From the NCBI RefSeq assembly GCF_000204055.1, contig NW_006768852.1, positions 127,379 through 191,378 on the forward strand: a DNA stretch of 64,000 nt, written 5' to 3'. A program made the position numbers and the translations under genes. The notes below the pieces were generated by a model. That model did no database searches and was not told where the DNA came from. It saw only the letters and a program-made list of their open reading frames with translations. The DNA comes from Melampsora larici-populina 98AG31. Its lineage: Eukaryota; Basidiomycota; Pucciniomycetes; Pucciniales; Melampsoraceae. Positions within the stretch are counted from its first letter, which is position 1; every line of letters begins with the position of its first letter. Positions 1 through 10,600 of this stretch are shown one piece after another.

Positions 1-1145
1 CCAGGTTTTTAGAGTTTTGGAAATTAATTCCCCCACATCCCTAACATTGGAAAGCTGGTTTTGGAGAATTTTTGGGGACTTCAATTTTGTTTCTGGAACA
101 TTGGAAAAGGCAAATAATCTTGACGTGATTCTTGTACCTAGATCAGCTATTTCAATGTACAAAATTTGTTTCAACAGGGGTGAATACTCCTCAGAGTAAA
201 GGGGAGTCAGAAAAAATTGATTTTTGAATGAATGCAAGCTATGTCCCTTGTGCACAACTCAACTTGCATATGAGCAACTTGTGTAAACCCTTGTTGAATG
301 TGAATTTCTGTTTGTTCCTTTCAAGGTTAATGGGGAAATAACTTATGAAATGGGATATTAATCATGCTGTTCATTCATGGTACATCAGTATCATCTGAGA
401 GGGAGATTTTTGTCCAACTGAGATTCATTCCTCCACATCCCTAACATGTGACCAGGACCGGGGCGGATAATTCCTTTTTCATCCCTAACATAGCAAAAAT
501 TGAAGGGTCTGATTCATTCCTTTTTCATCCCTAGGGTTTATAGGACTTATCCGGGGTCCTAGTGGTAGTATCTCATTTTGTAATAGGCAAGTATGATGCA
601 TTTGTAGTGCTCCAAAGTTTTTCCCTTTACATAGAACAAATTCTTTCAAAATTGTCATCGACAGATGTGATAGGAAGAAGAAGTCGAGTTTAACCAAGAA
701 CGATTAAAAGATGAAATCGAATGAGTACAAGGATCGAGAAGGATGTGTTGACTTAGATGATGATGGTGGACAGAAAGTTTGACCATAGGTGATGGTAAGA
801 AGTTTGATTGTGAATGAAAATGAGATGTAGGAATCGATTGAAAGGTTGAGTGTGTACTTGCACTTGATGGTGAATTGGTTGAAGTCTGTGAACTTACAAA
901 GTTGAGAGGGTGACGGTTGAACTTGAAGAGATGATTGGGTATGGTGAAGGAGGGTGTATGGTGACAAAAGAGAGGTTGATCGAAAAGGAAGGGTGAAAAG
1001 GTGATAAAGAGAGAAGGGTATGGAAAAGAAAGAGGGGCAAAAAGAGTTTTTTGGTCTGATATACGGCCAAAAGGCTGTATATTCAAATCGACCAGTATAT
1101 CGTGTTATACGATTTGGTTTCTTGTCCAAATAAATTGTCCGAACA
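1..1145. other. Non-coding stretch with short dispersed repeats
   Basis: I see no convincing gene. A motif related to ATTCCYYCACATCCCTAACAT recurs near 29-49, 425-447, 470-491 and 511-533. Short open frames on the minus strand (about 655-1129) overlap each other in different frames and have low-complexity composition, so I do not call them. A small quasi-palindrome (ATACGGCC-AAAA-GGCTGTAT) lies near 1060-1080, just outside the pogo-like element. Confidence 0.5.
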
Positions 1146-1149
1146 CCAC

Positions 1150-1216
1150 TGTTTTTTTCGAGATTCGATATATGTATATCGTGATATACTGTATACAGTC
1201 GGTTCTCGATGTAAGC
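1150..1216 (+). repeat. Left terminal inverted repeat of the pogo-like element
   Basis: It matches the reverse complement of 4359-4428, apart from a ~6-base indel and a few transitions. Both copies contain the perfect 7-2-7 palindrome GTATATC-NN-GATATAC, followed by ACAGTCGGTTCT and GATGTAAGCA. The palindrome could be a transposase binding site, by analogy with other Tc1/mariner-superfamily elements. Confidence 0.75.
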
Positions 1217-1698
1217 ATATCAATGGTTGACAAAAACTCCTTGCATATATCGCGCGATGCATACTCGCAAAATAGGCATAATATGCATATTTCTTCCCAA
1301 AACAAGACAATGATGTCTATATGCTGATTTCCTCACAAAATAAGCAGAATTTGTTGATTTCTCCCTTGAACAGTACAAGACTCATTGGGCTAGTTACAAC
1401 AAGTTAAAAAACATATGACTCGCTGAACAGATGATAAGATTTGATGATCGTCTTGGATGAGATCATCAAAAGCGAGAAAAAAAGAGGCGATTACACTAGA
1501 ACGAGAAACAACACATCAGCACAACATCAGACAGAACATGAAGGGTCAAAAGTACATACCTGATGATTTGAAAAAACTATCAAGACTAGTTTGCTTCAAT
1601 GATGAGAATTGAACATGGCTGAGATCCGCAGACATCTTCTCTAAAGCATGAACATGCGGCCCCCAGTTAGGTTCATCCTCGTCCAGTTCGTGATCCGG

Positions 1699-4051
1699 TC
1701 AACACTCCATAGCGTATGTGATCTCCTCAATCGCCTTCCTCATCTGAGTCAATGTGAATGGAACACGTTCAACTTCAACTTCAACTTCTGAATCATCTGC
1801 ATCAATGATTGGTGATTCATCTGCTTTGGCACCCAAAGTGCTTTGAATGATGTCTTCATTTGTGGGCATTGAAATTTCCATCTCAGGATTTTGATTCTCG
1901 ATTGAAGGATTTAAAAGTTCATTGATACTGATGCGGAAACCAGGACGTGATTCGGGCAATCCTGGACAGCGATCGAGGTTCTGAAGCTCTTGGGAAAGAT
2001 CTGAGATTGCCATCTGAAGGCCTGGATCGGCTGTGTATTGACATTGACGGTGATTTTCAGAGTTACTGGGAGTATCGGAGTTGTTGTCAGATTCATCATG
2101 AGTCTTGGATTCGTTACAAAAGTTGGGATTGTGATCAAGTCGGAAATCTGTGATGATGCCAGTGTGTTTGAAACAGTTCTTAATGGTGTCAGCTGATACT
2201 TTCTTCCAAGCTCGCGATGCCATTTGCATCGCTTCCAGGATGTTGATGTTGTATATCTTATCGGCATTCCAATCGGGATGTTGTTCATACTTCAGTATAG
2301 ACTTTGAAATGAAATCTTGACGATAATATGCTTTGAAAGCAGTGATGATGCCAGCATCGCATGGCTGTAAGACACTTGAAGTGTTTGGAGGTAGGAACTT
2401 GATTGTAATGTGAGAAAGGTTGAGAGCCTTGGCCGCAGAGGTGTGTCCAGAGAAGTTATCTAAGAGGAGAAGGATCTTCCGGTCCTGAAGGCGCATGCGT
2501 GAGTTGAGGGACGAGAGCCAGTCGCCAAATATGATTGCTGTCATCCAGGCCTTTTTGTTGAATGTGTAATCAAAACCCCAGTATGAAGCGTCGTGACGGC
2601 CAAAGGGCCGAGGCTTTGCTGAATGCCCAATTATCAAGGGAGGAAGTTTGTCGCTTCCATCAGCATTAGCACCAAGTAGGTAAGTGATACGAATCTTGGA
2701 GCCCTTTATTCCTGCGTGGTCCATGCTAGAGAGAGTTTTGTTGGGAGGCATCCTAGAATTTAAAAGAGTCAAAACTATCTAGATAATGAAATGGAACTCG
2801 ATTTAAAAAGGATTGCTAACTTGTAGATCAGTCCTGTCTCATCAGCGTTGTATATCTCAGAAGGTTTGAACTTTTTAGTAAGCTCTAGCAACTCCTCGCG
2901 ACCTTCTCCAACAGTAGCATAGTCGACTGAGGCCGCCTCTCCGTGAAGAACTCGAGTGCAAATGTTGTGACGATTCTTAAAATTTGTAAGCCAACCATCT
3001 GAGTAGCGCATTTCAACCCCAAGGATATTACCGAACTCCTCAGCTTTTTTACGTAGGGTGTCACCGTTGAAAACCATGTTGCGAGCATGTGCTTTGATGA
3101 TCCAATGAGCCAGGGCCTCTTCAAGAGCAGGAAACTTTGCTGGTCGTTGACGCTTGACATCGGGACCGTTCATTTGAATCGATGATGTGATCTTCTTTGA
3201 GTCCCTCATCCATCGGCTCAGAGATGATTGCTGGATGTTGAAGTGCTTTGCTGTTTCGGCTTGAGTTTTCCCATTGTTGATGTGCCATGCTAAAATCTCA
3301 CACTTATCTTTCAAATCCTTGACTTCACGAGTGCCCTTTAACTTCTTCTGAGGCTGATTTTCTGACCTTTTGGACTTTTTCTTTGGTGGTTTTTCAACCA
3401 CTTCAACTGATTGCGAGTCGGAATCCACCTCATTGCTGGCTTTTCCACCGTTTCCGTGTTTAACATAGGCGTCAATACGTGTAACATTCTTTGTGATCTC
3501 ATCTTGCACTGAAATTTAGTACATATACATCAACAAGGTATACAAAATATAGGTACGAGAAACTGGATTCACCTTTCTTGTTACGTTTCTTTGTCTTACC
3601 TGCAACTGAAGTCCGAATAGAAGCATTAATGGGAATTTTCGCGCCAGAATCTGTGAAGAACAAAAGGAGTCTAAGAAGTAGAAAAAATCTTAAAGCCCAA
3701 AAGAGAATCAAACTCACCATTAAGCATGGTTTTTATCTTCTCGAGCTTGCTTTTAATTATCCCCTTAATGTTGTCATCACAGTTTGGCAATTTGTTCACC
3801 TTTCCCACATAATAAAGAGCCTTCTGAAGTCCATAAGAGCCGCCAAGTATAAATTTTTTACCCACATCAATTCCAAATGCATTATCAAGCTTTGTATTGG
3901 TGTCCATTGTCAATTCATCGGTGTCTAAGCTGGGATCAGGTGAGTTTCCAAACCACGTATTGAGTTTACCATCCGCTGATGCAATATAAATTGTAGGACA
4001 GTTTTGTGAAAGGAGAAGAATATCACTGATAAGTTCAGATATTGAAGACAT
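1699..4051 (-). CDS. pogo/Fot1-like transposase (HTH + DDE_1), four exons, 717 aa
   Basis: Exons on the minus strand are 4051-3718, 3650-3573, 3508-2821 and 2752-1699. All three introns are GT...AG (64-68 bp) and the total, 2154 nt, is divisible by three with no stop. Exon 3 carries a Psq-type helix-turn-helix (WHINNGKTQAETAKHFNIQQ) and a CENP-B/Tc5-type DNA-binding region. The catalytic domain shows NADETG just before intron 3, then LLLDNFSGH and LQPCDAGIITAFK in exon 4, which is the D,D,D triad expected of pogo-class DDE_1 enzymes. The protein would cut and paste the surrounding element. The first ~110 residues (exon 1) match no transposase domain I know, so they may be a lineage-specific extension or a wrongly joined exon. 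The family is certain; the N-terminus is less so. Confidence 0.85.
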
Positions 4052-4358
4052 GGTAGGTGAGGCTGGGCGTGTTGGTCTGGAGCAAAAAAAAATGTTGATG
4101 AAGGTCTCACAACAGATGGGAGTGGGCTTCTGTCAGCTTGATTTAAGCATATTATGCTTCCGCAGCCCAGAATTTCCAAAATATGCTCATATGCAGTGTG
4201 ATTGGCTCTTGTTGTAAGCATATTTCACGAATTTTGATGATTTCTAATGTTTTAACCATTATGCATCAAGGGTTTTGGTTTTGGCAGGGAGCGCACGTAT
4301 ACCAAAAAAAATCCCCAAAAACCCTATGCTTGTAGCGAGATATGCTTACTTCGAACTT

Positions 4359-4428
4359 GCTTACATCAAGAACCGACTGTATTGGTTTGGTGTAGTATAT
4401 CACGATATACGTATATTGAATCGTACCG
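4359..4428 (-). repeat. Right terminal inverted repeat of the pogo-like element
   Basis: This is the inverted partner of 1150-1216. The palindrome GTATATCACGATATAC lies at about 4393-4408. Further AAGCATATT-type motifs occur inward (about 4140-4225) and at the left end (1205-1290), giving a set of subterminal repeats. Confidence 0.75.
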
Positions 4429-4440
4429 AACGGGCCCTTA

Positions 4441-5937
4441 GAGCATCCACTATTGTTACAGTAAAATTTCAGTAAATTTTACAGTACAGTTTTCACAGTA
4501 CAGTAAATTTAGGTACAGAAAGGTGGAAATCCACTATCGTTTCAGTAATATCGTTCTGTACGGTACGTACCGTACAGAAATGACCCTGCCCCACAATCAT
4601 AGAGAATTGTACGTTCAGTAAATAATCTGCAAGCTATCGACCTTGGCTCAGAAACATGGATAGTCTCAAAGTATCTAGATTTGAGAGATGCTGAGATCCA
4701 TCATGGTCTGATGAATGACCTCAAGAATCCATCATTGTCTGATGGACAATTGTACAACAACAAGGACAATCAAAAAAATCAAAAAAATAGCACAAGATGT
4801 TCATTTGATGAAGTCGCTTTGATTTGATCAAGTCGATTATTGAGAAGATTGGTTGAAATGGTTAATTGACAAGAAGGCAAGAAATTTGATCGATGAGAAG
4901 ATGAAAGAGTTGATCGATGAGAGGGTGATAGAGATTGAAGGATAGTAGAGGGTGATTTTGGGAAGGTGGTGATGAATCCCTATGTAGAATCGGTAGATTT
5001 GGTGGATACCGATTCTGTACAGATTCTGTAGAGGTGCAGTAGATTTAGAGCATCCGCTATCGTCTCGGTAAATGGCCTCGGTACGGTAAATTTTACCGTA
5101 CCGAGGCTCAAAATCCACAATCGTGTCAAAAACACGCATCAGTACCTACGGAATTGGTAGAAATTTGGTAGAGGTCAAGTAAATTTACTGGACCTCTACC
5201 GAATCGGTATCTGCAAATTTACTGGTCTGCTGAGCCAAACATCACACCACAACTCAAACATGAAAGTTTTCACTACACCTCTCCTCTCCTGCTCTTGATC
5301 ATCATACACTACACTTTCCATCCAAGTCTCAACATAACTTTCAACATCCTATTTCGCTTTGTACTTATCATGTCTTGGTACTTTCATTTTTTTCAAATCC
5401 TTTGTCTCCGTTTTCAAAACTTTTGTTTTTGGATCATTTGTTTTGAAATCATATTTTCACATTGTTTGTTCTAAACTCAACTGTTTTCAAGTCGATTGCT
5501 ATCGAGTTGATAGTCTTTAGGTTAGTTTTTAGATCAATAGCTTTTAGATTGATAGCTTTTACAACGATCAATGAGAAACAACAAAGTCTACTCGATGACT
5601 TGAAATTTGCAGTTTTTGCAGAAGGACCTGACGCACAATAACGGGACATAGTCTTTTCTGTACGGTAATACCGTACAGATGGTATTTACTGAGACGATAG
5701 TGGATTTCCACTAATCTGTATCTAAAGATACTGTAAGTACACAGTATGTACTGCTAATTTACTGAAATTTTACTGAACAATAGCTGATGCTCTTACTGGA
5801 CCTCTACAGATTTTTGACCGAATCTGTAGCTACCGATCTGTACTTTGTACACGATTGGGGATTTTTGGCCTCGGTACGGTAAATTTCAGTCAAATTTACA
5901 GTACCAAGGCTGTTTACAGCAACGATGGTGGATGCTC
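4441..5937 (+). mobile_element. MITE, TTA target duplication, outer copy (~749 bp without the nested copy)
   Basis: The ends are GAGCATCCACTATTGTTACA on the left and ...GGTGGATGCTC on the right, flanked by TTA at 4438-4440 and 5938-5940. A 3-bp TTA/TWA duplication is typical of PIF/Harbinger-type elements. No protein is encoded. The interior contains the perfect 22-bp palindrome CTGTACGGTAC/GTACCGTACAG near 4555-4576. After removal of the nested copy and its TTA, about 749 bp remain, nearly the same as the nested copy (745 bp). Confidence 0.8.
5048..5792 (-). mobile_element. Same MITE family, nested and inverted
   Basis: The ends are GAGCATCCGCTATCG (left) and ...AGCTGATGCTC (right), flanked by TTA at 5045-5047 and 5793-5795. 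Its left end resembles the outer copy's right end and its right end resembles the outer copy's left end, so it lies in the opposite orientation. At 5076-5106 there is a perfect palindrome with 15-bp arms (CCTCGGTACGGTAAA, one spacer base, then its complement). Another CTGTACGGTA...TACCGTACAG palindrome lies near 5659-5679. It is non-coding. Confidence 0.8.
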
Positions 5938-6138
5938 TTAGCTTTCATATTTCATCACATGCCTCAGGTTGTGGGCGCGGCGCAAAAAACGCGCTTGGGC
6001 GCGCCGAGGCGCACTTTTTTTTTCAGAAATGGGGGTAGGCGCGCCTTTTTGGGGGTGCATACAAGATGGCATATATACTGCAACTTCCCACTTACCAATT
6101 GCGATCAGCCCTCCATCATATCCCAGGAGAAAGTCACA

Positions 6139-6372
6139 ATGCCAAAAGACAAACGATTGAAGCCAAAGCACTCAAAACCTACAAGTTCATCAAAAAAATA
6201 CACATGGATTCCAGCGGCAAACAATTGCACTATACGATGGACAGGCTTCGAGATGTCTGAAGAACGTGATTCAACCGCGGCACGACGGATGGCCCGATGC
6301 AAATATTGTCAGAAGATAATGCACGGGAAGCCTTCCTATCTTCAGGCCCATATGACCACTGAATGCAAATCA
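6139..6372 (+). pseudogene. hAT transposase, N-terminal part with BED-type zinc finger
   Basis: The frame opens at the ATG at 6139 (MPKDKRLKPK). It contains a BED-like zinc finger (CKYCQ...HMTTEC, about residues 55-76) preceded by a typical IRWTGFEMSE stretch. BED fingers bind the transposon ends. The frame is cut at the 12-bp duplication GAATGCAAATCA, where the LINE inserted, and resumes in frame at 12365-12376 on the far side. Read with the later fragments it forms one hAT gene with further damage. Confidence 0.85.
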
Positions 6373-6461
6373 GACCAACCAACAACATTCCAATCAACCA
6401 TTCATCGGTATCTTATCATTCGATCGAGATTGAAGCCAATAAACCCTCGAACCATCACCAT

Positions 6462-7688
6462 ATGCCTCAGAAACGTCCACCGGACACCGACGCAGGTGAT
6501 CCGGATCACCCTCCCCCAAAAAATCCTGCCTTTCGATCGGACGAAACGGATTCGATGATGAGCGAACTCAGGTCACTATCATCGACAAACCCTCAAGCGA
6601 ACGACGTCCTTCTTCAAATTGTTATCAAAATGATGGACAGCATGTCCAAAATGTTCAACGCCACGATCAACGAACTCAGAGAAGAGATTCGCCAACTCAA
6701 AGCGGAAAAGGTTACGCCGGTGCAACTACAACCGCAACCTATACTACAACCAGGACGGATCCAATTACCTGCGAAACCAAAAGCTTGGACAAACCCGTAC
6801 CCTAAAAACGACACGAATACTAATCAGACACCGAAAGCTCCACCCAAAAATGTCGAAATCAATGAATTCAAGTCGGCAACTCTCATCATGCACAAGAACT
6901 CAGAAGCTGAACCTTTCAAAGGTATGACAAACATCACGATTGTAGAGAAAATAAACTCAGCCTTAGAATCACTCAACGCAAAAATCAACGATAAACCAGT
7001 CAAGATTCAAAGTGCAGCAATCTTAAAATCGGGCGACATTATAATGACCATGGAAAATAGATTCATCAAAAAATGGCTACTAGAGAACAAACACCGATGG
7101 ACTAAACTAGCCCACAAGGACTTCGAAACAACCCAAACCCGATACCCGATTCTCTTCAATTATGTTCCTGCTGAATTCAAAATAGGAGACAAAGAATTCA
7201 TCATCAAACTAAGCGAACAAAACAACATCCCACTCGAATCTATTCACTCAGCAAAATGGATCAAGAACCCGGAAGACACCAAGAAACAACATGGCACAAT
7301 AGTAATCAACTTCTTAGATAAAGCTCTTGCACATAAAATTGAAAAAGGTGGAGGTATAAATGTAGACTGCACGAGGCTTAGAAGCAAAACATATATCCAA
7401 GGCCCAACAATGTGTTTTAATTGTCTAGATATTAATCATGTACAATCAAATTGCAAATTCATGGCTCACTGCTTAAAATGTGGTGATTCCCATAACACTA
7501 AGGATTGTGCTAACAATGATATTAGCCAAACCTGTGCCCGCTGCGTGAAATTTGATTCAACCAGAACTAACTCCCAAATTGACCGTTTCCTCCCCAAATA
7601 TGCTCACTCCCCAAAAAGCTTACAGTGCCCTCTCCGCAAGACACAATTCCAAATTCCCCACCAAATAATTATCAACGATGAATCATAA
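6462..7688 (+). CDS. LINE ORF1, Gag-like zinc-knuckle protein, 408 aa
   Basis: The start is placed at 6462 (MPQKRPPDTD), the first ATG well inside the element; the frame is open further upstream into the target site. The N-terminal third is proline- and acid-rich, with a coiled-coil-like stretch (MMDSMSKMFNATINELREEI). The C-terminal part has CCHC knuckles: CFNCLDINHVQSNC and CLKCGDSHNTKDC, then a third cysteine pair (CARC) with a distant His/Cys. Such proteins coat the LINE RNA and carry it to the nucleus. ORF1 ends at 7688, overlapping the ORF2 start by 11 nt. Confidence 0.9.
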   Translation: MPQKRPPDTDAGDPDHPPPKNPAFRSDETDSMMSELRSLSSTNPQANDVLLQIVIKMMDSMSKMFNATINELREEIRQLKAEKVTPVQLQPQPILQPGRIQLPAKPKAWTNPYPKNDTNTNQTPKAPPKNVEINEFKSATLIMHKNSEAEPFKGMTNITIVEKINSALESLNAKINDKPVKIQSAAILKSGDIIMTMENRFIKKWLLENKHRWTKLAHKDFETTQTRYPILFNYVPAEFKIGDKEFIIKLSEQNNIPLESIHSAKWIKNPEDTKKQHGTIVINFLDKALAHKIEKGGGINVDCTRLRSKTYIQGPTMCFNCLDINHVQSNCKFMAHCLKCGDSHNTKDCANNDISQTCARCVKFDSTRTNSQIDRFLPKYAHSPKSLQCPLRKTQFQIPHQIIINDES

Positions 7689-10600
7689 TACCCATCAAGA
7701 AAACCCAAACAGTCCCCCCCCCGAGCCACCAAATACTTTTATCGACGACAACTCACTCGATGAAAATTACTCAGACACACCCCTCAACCTCGAAAAAATT
7801 TCCGTCCTCCACTTCAACTGCCAAAAATCCCCAGACATTACTCACGAAGCGTTAACACAAACTCAATACACAATACTCTCATTACAAGAACCTTGGTTCA
7901 ACGTCCACACCCGCTCCTTTCCCAATCACCGGGCCTGGCATAGTATTATGCAGTACGACTATTTCCCGACGTCATGGGAAGACAGACCACGTACTTGCAT
8001 ATATATATCAAAGCTCATCCCCACCAACCAAATTACAGTACTTCCAAGCGGGTCCGATATCATCCTTAGCGTAGAAATCAAAGATCCAGAAAATCACCGC
8101 AACAAAATCAGAATCATCTCATGGTATAACCCGCCAAGCTCGATGAGAGGCATGGCCATGCTGGAAAGATGGCTACGCCTCCACCATGACAGACGGACAC
8201 CCACCATCATCACGACCGACTCCAACCTCCACCACCAATTGTGGAACCCCCCAGGCTACACCCGAAGCGACACTCTAGCTAAGAAACTTATCCATCTATG
8301 CGGCAACTCAGGCCTCTCACTCACTTCCCCAAAGGGCATTCCTACCCGATTCTCAAAAGGAACTAAACCAACGACAATCGACTTGATCTGGTCAAGCTGG
8401 AATCTCAAGGATAAAATCATGAGCTGCAAGGTGGTCGAAAATGGACCAGTTTCTGATCATCTACCCGTAGCCACAACCCTCGATCTCTCTTTCATCCCCC
8501 CAATCACGTCACATATATCTGTGAAAGTAACTGACCTTAAAATTCCTCCCTTCCACGATAAAATTCTAGATTCGCTTTCTCTCCTCCCACCAGACTATGC
8601 TTCCTCAGACGACATAAACCAAGGTGTCAGCACACTAACAACAATTATCACAGACGCAGCAAACGCCCAAGGAAAAAAAGTCAAGACAAACCTTAAGAAG
8701 CACAAGGTCTGGTGGGATGCGGAGACCCTCAACCCAATCCTCAAAACCCGAAACCGTGCAAGAAGATGGATGTCCCTCACAAACCTTCCGGAAGCACACG
8801 AATGCTACACTAACTGGCAGCAATACTTCAAACAACAAGTCCTACGCGCCAAATTCAATCACTGGAAAAGATTCCTAGCGTCTTGCTCAGGTAACGAAAC
8901 GTTCAAGGCTTTCAAATTCACCAAACCAACCTCTACAGGCGAAGTAGCACCTCTGCTCAACCCAGACGGATCCACGGCGTCAGAGAAATCTCAACAGGCC
9001 AAGATCCTCTTCGAAGGGACCTCCGTCGCTCACATTGAAGCGGATCTATCAGATATCCCCCCACAAGTCCCGACACTCAACATCCCCACGACGCTCCACC
9101 ACCCAACCCTTGAGGCTAGAGAACTGAGACGGATAGTAGAGGACCTACCAAACAAAAAAGCCCAGGGAGGCGATACCATCTCAAATGAACTCCTGAAATT
9201 AGCCCTCCCAGTCATTGAAGACGAAATCTGTAGACTATTTAATGCATGCTTTAGCCTAGGTCACTTCCCGGATGGATGGCGTTCAGCGGTTACAATTATA
9301 ATCAGAAAAACTGGCAAAGACGATTATTCAAACCCCAACGCCTATCGCCCTATCGCCCTCCTAAGCTGTCTAGGTAAAATACTCGAGAAAATTATTACCA
9401 GCCGCATCACGTTCTGGGCCGAGAACTTCAAAGTCATATCACCTAGCCACATGGGAGGCCGCCGCCAACACAGCACAGATGACGCCCTGCTCATACTCAA
9501 ATCCTGGATTAAGGAGAAATGGCGCACGAAAAAGGTGGGGACAGCTCTTTTCCTAGATGTCAAATCAGCATACCCTTCAGTACACCGAGAACGACTATGG
9601 CATATCCTCCGTACCAAAAGGTGTCCGGAGTATCTTTTACAGCTAACTCAAGGATTCTTAACAGAAAGAACAACAAATTTGAGAATACAAGACTTCCTAT
9701 CAGAGAAATTTGATATCAACAACGGTCTCCCTCAAGGCTCGCCACTATCGGTAATATTATACATCATCTATAATTCAGAATTACTCGGTATGAACAATCC
9801 CTCACCTCTATCGGACGATATCTCAATAGGTTTCATAGATGATGTAGTCCATGTCGTAGCATCCAAGGATTTTAACACCAACATCCTCAAACTCAAACAA
9901 CACGCGGATAAATCACTAGCATGGGCCCTGAAACATGGAGCCATCTTTGACAAGAAAAAGGCTCAACTGATGCATTTCTCAACTAAACGAAAACCGGAGA
10001 ACCCGAATTTCCAATTTGGCGACAGTCTCCTCAAGCCCAAAGAAGAAGTCAAATGGCTGGGCCTCTGGCTAGACCCGAAACTCAACTTCAACAGCCATCT
10101 ACAACACATGAAGAAAAACGGTGAACTCACATTAAATCAATTCAGAAGATTAAATAAATGCTATTCAGGACTATCAATGAAAGAAATCAAGAAACTAATC
10201 AAATCAGTTCTTATCCCAAGAATTCTCTATGGTAGTATTGCATGGCTAACAAAGAAAAATGAAAGTAAAGCTAACAAAATATTAGACACCATCCAGAATA
10301 AAGCCAACCAAATAACGCTAGGAGCTTTTAAAGGAACGTCAAACGAAATGATGCGCCACGACACATATATGCCCCCACTCAAATGGGTAGCGACTAGCAG
10401 ACATCACCAATTCATTCTCAAACGCCTCTCAGCTCAAGACACTCACCCGACTCGCCAATTCATAGAGTTCGAACTGAAGACCAAATACAAATCACATCCC
10501 GGACCCATCCAAGACATACTTAGTCCACAACACCTCGAACCACTTATCAAAGAAGAGGTAGAAACGATTTTTCCATTCCCACTGGCACCGTGGTCAAAAT

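Larger units (their letters stand above)
1146..4437 (-). mobile_element. pogo/Fot1-like DNA transposon, apparently intact coding region
   Basis: The element is defined by matching inverted subterminal sequences (about 1150-1216 and 4359-4428) around a four-exon transposase gene on the minus strand. The exact outer ends are uncertain: the inner ~65 bp of the inverted repeats match well, but the outermost bases diverge. The right end abuts the TTA duplication of the next MITE, so that MITE may have inserted at the edge of this element. pogo-type elements usually duplicate TA; I cannot fix a TA pair with confidence. Confidence 0.75.

Noticed and set aside
655..1129. Two overlapping minus-strand ORFs of ~140 codons
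   Set aside because: They are Ser/His/Phe/Pro-rich, lie in different frames over the same DNA, and have no domain or start context.
5048..5937. Alternative pairing of MITE ends (4441-5792 and 5048-5937)
   Set aside because: It would require interleaved elements. Nested pairing gives two copies of almost equal length (749 and 745 bp).
5938..6171. Minus-strand ORF across the hAT left end
   Set aside because: It overlaps the TIR and the real BED-finger frame; composition is driven by the GC-rich TIR.
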